A DNA stretch of 11,846 nucleotides from Firmicutes bacterium CAG:646 (GTDB lineage: Bacteria; Bacillota; Clostridia; Lachnospirales; Lachnospiraceae): assembly GCA_000432335.1 (NCBI GenBank), contig HF995375.1, forward strand, positions 63,065-74,910, written 5' to 3'. Positions 1-7,140 of this stretch are shown here, piece by piece. Under the pieces are notes generated by a model, which was not told where the DNA came from, made no database searches, and was given only the letters and a program-made list of their open reading frames with translations. A program made the translations under genes and the position numbers. Each line of letters opens with the position of its first letter. Within the stretch, counting starts at the first letter, position 1.

Positions 1-1
1 G

Positions 2-304
2 CAGCAGTGCGCCCAGGATCTGGGGCTGAATCCCTATTATCTGTACCGGCAGAAAAATATGGCGGGAAATTTTGAGAATGTGGGATACGCAGAGGTTGAC
101 AAAGAAGGAATTTACAATATACTGATTATGGAAGAAAAGCAGACAATCCTGGCAGCAGGAGCGGGCGCTTCCACAAAATTTGTTTTCCAGCATGGCGAGC
201 GGATTGAGCGGGTGGAAAACGTAAAGGATGTGAACCAGTACATCCAGCGTCTTGATGAAATGCTGGAGAGAAAGCGGGCGGGGATTGCCGCTTATCTTGA
301 GTAG
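2..304 (+). CDS. hemZ: HemZ, coproporphyrinogen III oxidase-like radical SAM protein (3' end only)
   Basis: The frame is open from base 2 to a TAG stop, giving the last 100 residues; the 5' part lies outside the window. The stretch NPYYLYRQKNMAGNFENVGY followed by the AAGAGASTKF segment is characteristic of the C-terminal part of HemZ, a HemN/HemW relative. The radical SAM cysteine motif would be upstream and is not seen. Family knowledge: HemZ is annotated as an oxygen-independent coproporphyrinogen III dehydrogenase of the cytoplasm. In gut Clostridia that often lack a full heme pathway the real substrate is uncertain. It is followed after 39 nt by the HD-GYP gene on the same strand, so the two are probably co-transcribed. 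An ATG at 59 is internal and not a start. Confidence 0.85.
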   Translation, partial: QQCAQDLGLNPYYLYRQKNMAGNFENVGYAEVDKEGIYNILIMEEKQTILAAGAGASTKFVFQHGERIERVENVKDVNQYIQRLDEMLERKRAGIAAYLE

Positions 305-343
305 GCGGTTCTTATTCGCAGAAATGAAGTTGGAGGAAAGGGC

Positions 344-988
344 ATGTCCGCGGAAATGAAGTATGTGAATGAAAAACATATGCTGCAGTATAGTCTGAAG
401 GAGCAGTTGGTTCACGGGATGCGGGTGAGTAATCTGGCATATGGAGTGGCAAAAGAACTGAGAATGTCTCAGGAATTTTGTCAGGATATGGCTGTGGCGG
501 GAATGCTCCATGATATAGGAAAAGAGCTGGTGTCCAGCGAACTGGAGAAAGAGGAAGAGAGACTTTTAGTGGAAGAGATTCATTATGTACGTCTGCATCC
601 TCAGGCCGGCTATGAGATTTTGGAAAGAAGGGGTTATTCTCAGCGGGTTCTTGAAACCGTACGTTATCATCATGAAAATATGGATGGCAGCGGTTATCCG
701 GAAAATCTGGCTGGAGAGGGCATTCCTCTGGGAGCCCGGATCGTGCGGGTGTGCGACGTTTATGCGGCGCTGACCTCCGATCGCCCCTATCGTACTGCAT
801 TTGATAAAAAGACGGCGGTGGAACTTATGATCGAATCTGTCAAAGACTTTGATGTGAAAGTTTTTCTGGCATTTCAGCATTATATCCACAGTCGGGAGGA
901 AAAGAAGATCATATTACCTGATATCGTTGTAAAGTCCGCAGGAACAGACGATCAGATGATGGAAAAAGGAGACGAACTATGGCATTAA
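344..988 (+). CDS. Stand-alone HD-GYP domain phosphohydrolase
   Basis: This 214-residue cytoplasmic protein is almost entirely one HD-GYP domain. Visible motifs are a candidate first metal histidine at H24, the HD pair in MLHDIGK (residues 56-57, with K60), H85 in LHPQ, the diagnostic HHENMDGSGYP (109-119), and D138 followed by the TSDRPYR segment (144-150). All expected metal and signature residues appear intact. Family knowledge: HD-GYP proteins hydrolyse cyclic di-GMP or related cyclic dinucleotides, and many divergent ones have unknown substrates. No sensor, receiver or membrane segment is attached. The ATG at 344 is chosen because GGAGG (332-336) lies 7 nt upstream. The 3' end overlaps hisS by 10 nt, which suggests translational coupling. 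A general HD-family nucleotidase role cannot be excluded. Confidence 0.88.
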   Translation: MSAEMKYVNEKHMLQYSLKEQLVHGMRVSNLAYGVAKELRMSQEFCQDMAVAGMLHDIGKELVSSELEKEEERLLVEEIHYVRLHPQAGYEILERRGYSQRVLETVRYHHENMDGSGYPENLAGEGIPLGARIVRVCDVYAALTSDRPYRTAFDKKTAVELMIESVKDFDVKVFLAFQHYIHSREEKKIILPDIVVKSAGTDDQMMEKGDELWH

Positions 989-2235
989 AGAAAAAACCGG
1001 TTACCGGAATGAAAGATATTTTGCCGGCAGAGATGGCAGTGAGGGATTATGTGATCCGTCAGATCAAGGAGACTTACAGTACTTTTGGATTTTCATCCAT
1101 TGAGACCCCTTGTGTGGAGCACATTGAAAATCTGTCCAGTAAGCAGGGCGGAGAGAATGAAAAATTGATCTTTAAGATTCTGAAAAGAGGAGAGAAACTG
1201 AAACTGGATACGGCGGAATGTGAGGCGGATCTGGTGGATGGCGGACTGCGCTATGATCTTACCGTACCGCTTTCCCGTTATTATTCCAATCATGCCAATG
1301 AACTTCCGTCTCCTTTTAAGGCGCTGCAGATGGGAAATGTGTGGAGAGCAGACAGACCCCAGAGGGGACGTTACCGTCAGTTTATGCAGTGTGATATTGA
1401 TATTCTGGGAGAACCGACCAATCTGGCAGAGATTGAACTGATTCTGGCAACCACGACGCTGTTGGGAAAACTGGATTTTAAGAATTTTACCATTCGTATC
1501 AACGACAGAAGAATCCTGAAAGCGATGGCTGCGTACAGTGGATTTGCACCGGAATCTTACGATACGGTCTTTATTATTCTGGATAAGATGGATAAGATCG
1601 GTCTGGAAGGCGTCAGGGGAGAGCTGGAGAAGGAAGGATTTGCCAAAGAATCCATCGATACGTATCTGGCAATGTTTGAGGAGATTACCAGTGATGTCGC
1701 CGGAGTAAGATATGTGAAGGAAAAACTGGCAGGCGTCCTTGATCCTGCTTATGCAGAAGGTCTGGAGCTTATTATGAACAGCGTGGATGCAGTGAAAACA
1801 GCAGATTTTAAGCTGGCTTTTGATCCTACGCTGGTGCGGGGAATGTCTTATTATACAGGGCCGATCTTTGAGATTTCTATGGATGAGTTCGGTGGCAGTG
1901 TGGGCGGCGGCGGTCGTTATGACGAAATGATTGGAAAATTCACTGGAAATGATACCTGCGCCTGCGGATTTTCTATTGGATTTGAGCGTATCATCATGCT
2001 TCTGATGGAGAGAGGGTTTCAGGTTCCTCAGGCAGGAGGAAAGAAAGCGCTTCTTATCGAGAAAAATATGCCGGCAGAAGGTATGATGAAGGTTTTAAAG
2101 CAGGCGGAGGAAGAGAGAAAGAATGGTTCTCAGGTAACGATCGCTGTGATGAAGAAAAATAAAAAGTTCCAGAAAGAACAGTTAAAAGAAGAAGGCTATG
2201 AAGAAATTATAGAGTTCTTTGCAGACAGAATGTAA
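979..2235 (+). CDS. hisS: Histidyl-tRNA synthetase (HisRS), short C-terminal domain
   Basis: This 418-residue class II aminoacyl-tRNA synthetase charges tRNA-His with histidine in the cytoplasm. The core is complete: motif 1 region IETPCVEH (41-48), RYDLTVPLSR (91-100), motif 2 around VWRADRPQRGRYRQF (121-135), the histidine-specific LVRGMSYYTG (285-294, catalytic Arg287), GGGRYD (310-315) and motif 3 GFSIGFERI (330-338). The RYDLT and QCDIDILGE wording resembles the HisRS branch shared with some Bacteroidetes and eukaryotes more than the E. coli branch. After motif 3 only about 80 residues remain. The usual end of the anticodon-binding domain (alanine-rich helix, GE-x-E strand and final lobe) is missing. 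The ATG at 979 has AAAGGAG (965-971) 7 nt upstream and overlaps the HD-GYP gene. aspS follows after 18 nt. Confidence 0.96.
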   Translation: MALKKKPVTGMKDILPAEMAVRDYVIRQIKETYSTFGFSSIETPCVEHIENLSSKQGGENEKLIFKILKRGEKLKLDTAECEADLVDGGLRYDLTVPLSRYYSNHANELPSPFKALQMGNVWRADRPQRGRYRQFMQCDIDILGEPTNLAEIELILATTTLLGKLDFKNFTIRINDRRILKAMAAYSGFAPESYDTVFIILDKMDKIGLEGVRGELEKEGFAKESIDTYLAMFEEITSDVAGVRYVKEKLAGVLDPAYAEGLELIMNSVDAVKTADFKLAFDPTLVRGMSYYTGPIFEISMDEFGGSVGGGGRYDEMIGKFTGNDTCACGFSIGFERIIMLLMERGFQVPQAGGKKALLIEKNMPAEGMMKVLKQAEEERKNGSQVTIAVMKKNKKFQKEQLKEEGYEEIIEFFADRM

Positions 2236-2240
2236 GAATT

Positions 2241-2247
2241 GGAGGAG
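2241..2247 (+). promoter_or_regulatory. Ribosome binding site deciding the aspS start
   Basis: GGAGGAG lies 6 nt before the ATG at 2254. The frame could be extended to a TTG at 2239, but that codon touches the ribosome binding site itself and has no Shine-Dalgarno sequence of its own. The ATG at 2254 is therefore the start. Confidence 0.85.
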
Positions 2248-2253
2248 AGAAAA

Positions 2254-4047
2254 ATGGCAGAATCAATGAAAGGTCTTAAGCGGACACATCGCTGTACGGA
2301 AGTCACCAAAGCGCAGATCGGTGAAACCGTTACGCTGATGGGCTGGGTACAAAAGAGCAGAAATAAGGGTGGAATTATTTTTGTGGATCTCAGAGATCGT
2401 TCCGGTATTATGCAGCTGATTTTTGAAAATGGAAGTATCAGTGAGAAAGGATTTGAAAAAGCCGCAAAGCTGAGAAGTGAATTTGTAATTGCCGTTACCG
2501 GTGTGGTGGAGGCCCGTTCCGGAGCAGTCAATGAAAATCTGAAAACAGGAGAAATAGAGATCAGAGCCAACGATCTGAGAATTCTTTCCGAGGCAGAGAC
2601 ACCGCCGTTTCCTATTGAGGAGAACAGCAAGACGAAAGAAGAACTGCGTCTGAAATATCGTTTCCTTGATCTTAGAAGACCGGATATCCAGAGAAATCTG
2701 ATCATGAAATCCAAAGTATCTACATTGACCCGCCAGTTTATGGCGCAGGAAGGTTTTTTGGAGATCGAGACGCCGATGCTTACCAAGAGTACGCCGGAAG
2801 GGGCGAGAGATTATCTGGTGCCCAGCCGTGTACATCCGGGAAATTTCTATGCGCTTCCGCAGTCTCCGCAGTTGTTTAAACAGCTTCTGATGTGTTCCGG
2901 TTATGACCGTTATATTCAGATTGCCCGCTGCTTCCGTGACGAGGACCTGCGAGCAGACCGTCAGCCGGAATTTACCCAGATCGACATGGAGCTGTCTTTC
3001 GTAGATGTGGACGATGTGATCGATGTGAATGAGCGTCTGCTGGCATACCTGTTTAAAGAAGTATTGGACGTAGAAGTTCCGCTTCCGATCCAGAGAATGC
3101 CGTGGCAGGAAGCGATGGACCGTTTCGGATCTGACAAGCCGGATCTGCGGTTTGGTATGGAGCTTCAGAATGTGTCTGAGGTTGTGAAGGGCTGTGAATT
3201 TGCAGTATTTAAAAATGCGCTGGAAAACGGCGGTTCTGTTCGTGGTATCAATGCAAAAGGACAGGGCGCTATGCCGAGAAAGAAAATCGATAAGCTGGTA
3301 GACTTTGCAAAAGATTATGGCGCTAAGGGACTGGCTTATGTGGCAATCCAGCCGGATGGAACGGTAAAATCATCCTTTGCGAAATTCATGAAGGAGGAAG
3401 AGATGGACGCCCTCATCAAAGCGATGGACGGTGAGGCAGGAGACCTTCTTCTCTTTGCAGCAGATAAGAATAAAGTGGTGTGGGATGTGCTGGGAGCGCT
3501 TCGTCTGGAACTTGCCCGTCAGATGGAGCTTCTCGATAACTCCGAATACCGTTTCGTATGGATCACAGAATTTCCATTGCTGGAGTGGTCTGAGGAGGAA
3601 AATCGTTTCAAGGCGATGCATCATCCGTTCACGATGCCTATGGAGGAAGACCTTCCTTATATCGATTCCGATCCTGGAAGAGTGCGAGCAAAAGCGTATG
3701 ATATCGTATTGAATGGTACGGAGATCGGCGGCGGAAGTGTGAGAATCCACCAGAATGATATTCAGGAGAAGATGTTCGAGGCGCTGGGCTTCACAAAAGA
3801 ACAGGCGTATGAACAGTTCGGATTCCTTCTGACGGCATTCAAGTACGGTGTTCCTCCTCATGCAGGTCTGGCATATGGTCTGGATCGTCTGGTTATGCTT
3901 ATGGCAAAACAGGAGAGTATTCGTGACGTAATCGCATTCCCGAAGGTGAAAGATGCATCTTGTCTGATGTCCGAGGCTCCGAATGTGGTAGATGAAAAAC
4001 AGCTGGAAGAGCTGGGAATCGCTATCCGCAAGCAGGAAGAAGAATAA
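2254..4047 (+). CDS. aspS: Aspartyl-tRNA synthetase (AspRS), bacterial type with GAD domain
   Basis: This 597-residue class II synthetase has the usual bacterial AspRS length. The N-terminal OB-fold anticodon-binding domain covers about 15-115. Motif 1 is FLEIETPML (168-176) with TKSTPEGARDY after it. Motif 2 is FRDEDLRADRQPEFTQID (227-244). The bacterial GAD insertion lies at about 290-430. The ITEFPLLEW segment is at 437-445 and motif 3 is GLAYGLDRL (538-546). The enzyme attaches aspartate to tRNA-Asp. At the OB-fold loop where E. coli has RRRDLG and known non-discriminating AspRSs have RRDHG, this protein has SRNKGG (35-40). The tRNA-Asp/tRNA-Asn specificity therefore cannot be read off by the usual rule. 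It sits 18 nt after hisS, probably in the same operon. A palindromic terminator-like element follows. Confidence 0.97.
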   Translation: MAESMKGLKRTHRCTEVTKAQIGETVTLMGWVQKSRNKGGIIFVDLRDRSGIMQLIFENGSISEKGFEKAAKLRSEFVIAVTGVVEARSGAVNENLKTGEIEIRANDLRILSEAETPPFPIEENSKTKEELRLKYRFLDLRRPDIQRNLIMKSKVSTLTRQFMAQEGFLEIETPMLTKSTPEGARDYLVPSRVHPGNFYALPQSPQLFKQLLMCSGYDRYIQIARCFRDEDLRADRQPEFTQIDMELSFVDVDDVIDVNERLLAYLFKEVLDVEVPLPIQRMPWQEAMDRFGSDKPDLRFGMELQNVSEVVKGCEFAVFKNALENGGSVRGINAKGQGAMPRKKIDKLVDFAKDYGAKGLAYVAIQPDGTVKSSFAKFMKEEEMDALIKAMDGEAGDLLLFAADKNKVVWDVLGALRLELARQMELLDNSEYRFVWITEFPLLEWSEEENRFKAMHHPFTMPMEEDLPYIDSDPGRVRAKAYDIVLNGTEIGGGSVRIHQNDIQEKMFEALGFTKEQAYEQFGFLLTAFKYGVPPHAGLAYGLDRLVMLMAKQESIRDVIAFPKVKDASCLMSEAPNVVDEKQLEELGIAIRKQEEE

Positions 4048-4050
4048 AAG

Positions 4051-4210
4051 AAAAAAAGAAAGAACTGCAGTTTAAAACGTATTTGGAATATTTATCCATG
4101 TTCCGCTCAGTCTGCGCTCACTTTGAGCTTGTAATCTCAAAGCGTGCTCCACAAATTCGCGGAAAATGGATACATATTTCTGAGCATTGTTTTATGCTGC
4201 AGTTCTTTTT
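4051..4210. terminator. Possible bidirectional intrinsic terminator between convergent genes
   Basis: On the plus strand the outer stem ends with CTGCAGTTC running into five T residues (4206-4210). On the minus strand the same stem ends with CTTT, one C and seven T residues (complement of 4051-4061). Each strand therefore has a stem followed by a T-rich tract just downstream of a stop codon (aspS at 4047, minus-strand gene at 4238). The stem is far longer and less GC-rich than a normal terminator, so the role is inferred from position and the T tracts. Confidence 0.5.
4059..4208. repeat. 150-nt imperfect palindrome (long hairpin, MITE-like or REP-like)
   Basis: The two halves pair almost end to end. 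AAAGAACTGCAG (4059-4070) pairs with CTGCAGTTCTTT (4197-4208), 12 perfect pairs. TAAAAC (4073-4078) pairs with GTTTTA (4189-4194). GGAATAT (4085-4091) pairs with 4174-4180 with one G-T pair. TATCCAT (4093-4099) pairs with 4166-4172, and TTCCGC (4101-4106) with 4159-4164. CTTTGAG (4121-4127) pairs with CTCAAAG (4136-4142) around an 8-nt loop. All pairs are in nested order. The element fills the convergent gap between aspS and the DUF1294 fusion gene and has no coding capacity. Whether it is repeated elsewhere in the genome cannot be seen here. Confidence 0.8.
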
Positions 4211-4237
4211 GGCATCAAGGTTGAGAGGGGCTGTCGT

Positions 4238-5548
4238 TTAGTTTTGCAGATGGGTGGAAACTTCGTTGATTGCCTCTGGCAGATTGCCAAGGAGGGCATT
4301 TTCCACTTCATCGTTCATTTCCATAGTCCAGTTGGCGCCGTCATTTTTCATGGTGATGGTGACCGGGGTAGAGGTGGAAGCTGTATTTTCCGTGATACAG
4401 GAAATGAGGATTTCATTTGCCCGGGTAAGCCGTCCCCCTATCCCGTCCTGAAGCGCTTGAGCTGTTTGCGTGTATTCTGCAACCTGGGTCTGGTAATTGC
4501 TCATCATGGACCGGCAATCGCAGCTGGTAAGTTCCAGTTGAACAACGGCGCTCACACCGTCAGCGGAAATTTCTTCCGACAGAATGGAATAATCCAGATA
4601 GGTGAGAAGCTGTGCAGCGAGAGCACGGGAGATGGTGCGGCGATATTCGGCGTCTCCGGTGAAAATACTGTCCAGATTCAGATAACGGCTGAGCTGTTCG
4701 GAGTCAAATTCTTTTAAGGTATCCAGATGGATGGAAATGATTTCCGAAGGCGTAAACAGGTTGACATCCGATACATGGGAGGAAAAATTACCGGTGAGAG
4801 CGGTGGTAAGATCTCCGGGGGCATCAATACTCCAGACCTTATCAGAGCGTGTCAGCGAAATTGTATAGAGGGAGGTGACCGTGTCTGCCGGCTGATCTTT
4901 TAGCACCTTTCCCAGCAGAAGATAGCAATCTTCCAGTGAAAAAGAGACGCTGGAGGGCGTAGCAGTATTTTGAATCTGCTTGCGCATCGCCTGCTGGGAA
5001 TAATTTTTGGCAAGCTGCTTTCCGTCAATGGTAGTAAGCTGTACGGTGACGAGAGCGTGGCTGCCGTCCTTTTCTACTTTTTTGATCTGGTAGGAAAAGT
5101 CCTTGTAAAATCCTGAGAAAATATCTTTGATTCCATCCGGAATGGTTTTATCGGAGGATTCCGTGGGGAAGAGGTCTTCATAGGAAAGATAGTTTTCCAG
5201 TTCCTCAGAATCGGTCTCTTTTAAGAGCGAGAGTTCATGGCGGACTAATTTTACCGGGTCCTGGTCATAAGGGATCTGTTTTTCCATATAAATAAAAAGA
5301 AAAATCAGACCTGTCAGTTCAAGGATCAGGATCAGAGGGATGCCGATGGTGAATTTTTTGTGCCGGGTCTTATGATGAAACGCATACATACCCAAAAGAC
5401 ATCCGGGAGCGCCGCCTAAAAGGGCAAACAGAAAAAGCACAGATTCCCGGATGCGCCAGCGGTTGTGGATGGCTTTATATTTGTCCAGGGCAAACGCAAA
5501 GATTCCTCCCAGATTGATCAAAAGAAAATAAATAATAAGGTAACGCAT
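4238..5548 (-). CDS. DUF1294 membrane protein fused to two tandem extracytoplasmic domains
   Basis: This is a 436-residue protein. Residues 1-90 match the DUF1294 pattern: a hydrophobic segment (about 3-21), then LDKYKAIHNRWRIRES, a Gly-rich hydrophobic stretch containing FALLGGAPGCLLGMYAF (41-57), HHKTRHKKF (58-66) and a last hydrophobic segment (about 67-88). Free-standing DUF1294 proteins are usually about this length and their function is unknown. Residues 98-260 and 268-432 look like two copies of one domain. Each starts with a helix and a DSEEL / DSEQL motif (LLKETDSEELENYL, TLKEFDSEQLSRYL), continues with a beta-rich part, and ends with a W-containing strand (VWSIDAPGDL, WTMEMNDEVE). 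They probably lie outside the membrane and may be NTF2-like, but I do not recognise the family with certainty. The ATG has AGGAGGA 6 nt upstream. The gene converges on aspS and diverges from the ABC exporter operon. Confidence 0.85.
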   Translation of the reverse strand: MRYLIIYFLLINLGGIFAFALDKYKAIHNRWRIRESVLFLFALLGGAPGCLLGMYAFHHKTRHKKFTIGIPLILILELTGLIFLFIYMEKQIPYDQDPVKLVRHELSLLKETDSEELENYLSYEDLFPTESSDKTIPDGIKDIFSGFYKDFSYQIKKVEKDGSHALVTVQLTTIDGKQLAKNYSQQAMRKQIQNTATPSSVSFSLEDCYLLLGKVLKDQPADTVTSLYTISLTRSDKVWSIDAPGDLTTALTGNFSSHVSDVNLFTPSEIISIHLDTLKEFDSEQLSRYLNLDSIFTGDAEYRRTISRALAAQLLTYLDYSILSEEISADGVSAVVQLELTSCDCRSMMSNYQTQVAEYTQTAQALQDGIGGRLTRANEILISCITENTASTSTPVTITMKNDGANWTMEMNDEVENALLGNLPEAINEVSTHLQN

Positions 5549-5580
5549 GGTATGTCCTCCTGAAAGTTTTGACTGGTTTC

Positions 5581-5608
5581 AGTTTATCAGAAAGGAGAAA
5601 AATGTCAA
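5581..5608 (-). promoter_or_regulatory. Probable sigma-A promoter of the DUF1294 fusion gene
   Basis: Read on the minus strand, TTGACA (complement of 5603-5608) is followed after 16 nt by TAAACT (complement of 5581-5586), itself preceded by TGA as an extended -10. The -35 is a perfect consensus match and the start codon lies about 33 nt downstream of the -10. Confidence 0.65.
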
Positions 5609-5677
5609 CTGGGAGGAGAAAGAGAGAGATTATTATATAAAGAGTAAGGGAAAAGTAAGGAACTGCCAGAAGGATAA

Positions 5678-5686
5678 TGATATAAT
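5678..5686 (+). promoter_or_regulatory. Probable extended -10 promoter of the ABC exporter operon
   Basis: TGATATAAT is a perfect extended -10 (TGnTATAAT). No convincing -35 is seen about 17 nt upstream, which is usual for extended -10 promoters or for activator-dependent ones. Transcription would begin near 5693, leaving a leader of about 55 nt before the first adaptor. The 200-nt region is shared with the divergent minus-strand promoter. Confidence 0.55.
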
Positions 5687-5748
5687 GAAAGCGAGTGAGC
5701 GGGAAAAGACCGCGTGTGTGCAAGAGGATTTGTTCAGGAGGATCATAA

Positions 5749-7140
5749 ATGAAGAAAAAGACATTGGTAATAGGAAGCCTGGCGGGAGCAGGAGTTCTTG
5801 TGGCAGGCGTAGGGATCTGGGCAGTAGTGGGAAGAGGAGATGGAAACACTTCCGATAATGTGGTGTATGTAAATTCGGTGGAAAATATTATGAATCCCGG
5901 CAGTGGGAGTGGAGCGATCAATCGTTTTGCCGGTGTCGTGGAGACGCAGCAGAAGTTGGAGATCCAGGTAGAACAGGATAAAACGGTTAAGGAAGTATTT
6001 GTGGAGGAAGGGCAAACTGTGGAGGTGGGGACTCCTCTGTTTGAGTATGATACGGAAAAGACGGAAGAAGAACTCAGCAAAGCGAAACTGGAACTGGAAA
6101 GGATCAGCAATACCATAGGAAATAAGTATAATGAGATTGCTGCGCTGGAAAAGGAAAAAAACAGCGCCGATCAGGAAGCAAAACTGGATTATACCATGCA
6201 GATTCAGAGCGCGCAGATGGAATTAAAACAAAGTGAGTATGAGAAGAAGAGTAAGCAGGTGGAGATTCAGAAATTACAGGATACTCTGGAAAATGCTCAG
6301 GTAGAGAGCGAGATGGCGGGGGTTGTAAAATCTATCAACGACGGTTCTTCCGGTGAGATGAATTACAATGGAGAAAGTCAGGCTTTTATGACGATCATAG
6401 CCATGGGTGACTTTCGGATCAAGGGGAAGATCAACGAACAGAATATGGGAGCGATCATTTCTGGACAGCCGGTGATCATTCATTCCCGGGTGGATGAAGA
6501 TGTGACCTGGAAGGGAACCATGGGAGAAGTGGATATGCAGAATCCGGGCAATGACAGCGGCAACTTTTATATGTCCAGTGGAGACGGAACTACCCAGTCA
6601 AACTCTTATCCGTTCTATGTGAATCTGGATTCCTCCGAGGGGCTGATGCTGGGGCAGCATGTATATATTGAGGCAGATTACGGTCAGGAAGAAAAGAAAG
6701 CGGGAATCTGGCTGGACGAATCTTTCGTGTGTGATGTGGATGCTGAGCCTTATGTGTGGGTGGATAACGGAAAAGGAAAATTGGAGAAAAGAGAGATTAC
6801 TCTGGGGCAGCATGACGAAGAATTGTTCCAGTATGAGATTGCAGACGGTCTCACTGCAGAAGATCTGATTACCTATCCGGAAGACGGATTAAAAGAGGGA
6901 ATGGCAACGGCAAAGGGAGAGAATGGCAGAATGGGACAGAGTAATCCTGAGATGCCGGAAGGAGATCCTGGTCTGGAAATGCCGGACACAGAATCCGTAC
7001 CGGAAGGAGAGACGGTTCCAGAAGAGGGAGATGCTCCGGCAGATGACGGAATGCTTTTGTATGACGGTGAGACGGAAGGCGCAGAGGGCGCAGCAGACAA
7101 GTCGAATGAAATAAGCGGTGGAACGGAGGATGGACAGTGA
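5749..7140 (+). CDS. Membrane-anchored MacA/HlyD-type adaptor of an ABC exporter (adaptor 1)
   Basis: This 463-residue protein starts with MKKK and one hydrophobic segment (about 5-27) without a lipobox cysteine, so it is probably an N-terminal membrane anchor. It has the membrane fusion protein plan: first half of a lipoyl-like sandwich (60-101, with VKEVFVEEGQTVEVGTPLF), a Lys/Glu-rich alpha hairpin (102-184), second half of the sandwich (185-222, with AGVVKSI), a beta barrel (223-310) and a membrane-proximal domain (about 318-385, with GKGKLEKREI). Residues 386-463 form an acidic Pro/Gly/Glu tail with no fold evident. Adaptors of this class couple a MacB-type permease to substrate outside the membrane; the substrate is unknown. 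The ATG has AGGAGGA 6 nt upstream. The stop overlaps the ATPase start by 4 nt (GTGA), which suggests coupled translation. Confidence 0.9.
   Translation: MKKKTLVIGSLAGAGVLVAGVGIWAVVGRGDGNTSDNVVYVNSVENIMNPGSGSGAINRFAGVVETQQKLEIQVEQDKTVKEVFVEEGQTVEVGTPLFEYDTEKTEEELSKAKLELERISNTIGNKYNEIAALEKEKNSADQEAKLDYTMQIQSAQMELKQSEYEKKSKQVEIQKLQDTLENAQVESEMAGVVKSINDGSSGEMNYNGESQAFMTIIAMGDFRIKGKINEQNMGAIISGQPVIIHSRVDEDVTWKGTMGEVDMQNPGNDSGNFYMSSGDGTTQSNSYPFYVNLDSSEGLMLGQHVYIEADYGQEEKKAGIWLDESFVCDVDAEPYVWVDNGKGKLEKREITLGQHDEELFQYEIADGLTAEDLITYPEDGLKEGMATAKGENGRMGQSNPEMPEGDPGLEMPDTESVPEGETVPEEGDAPADDGMLLYDGETEGAEGAADKSNEISGGTEDGQ

Noticed and set aside
312..800. Minus-strand open frame of 162 codons opposite the HD-GYP gene
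   Set aside because: Antisense to a gene with complete catalytic motifs; Pro/His/Phe-rich composition and no start signals.
2239..2253. Upstream TTG start for aspS adding five residues (MEERK)
   Set aside because: The TTG codon abuts and the added codons consist of the Shine-Dalgarno sequence of the ATG at 2254.
4187..4717. Open frame of 176 codons on the plus strand across the 3' part of the DUF1294 fusion gene
   Set aside because: It begins inside the palindrome with no ribosome binding site and is Cys/Phe/Gly-rich without recognisable motifs, while the minus strand has a strong start and internal duplication.
5686..5858. Possible small plus-strand peptide starting ATGAAAGCG before adaptor 1
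   Set aside because: Its ATG lies within the likely -10 element (TATAATG), so it would not be in the transcript. It has no ribosome binding site and runs out of frame into adaptor 1.
5475..6116. Minus-strand open frame across the promoter region and the start of adaptor 1
   Set aside because: Ser/Thr/Pro/Leu-rich antisense product with no Shine-Dalgarno. It overlaps both well-supported genes.
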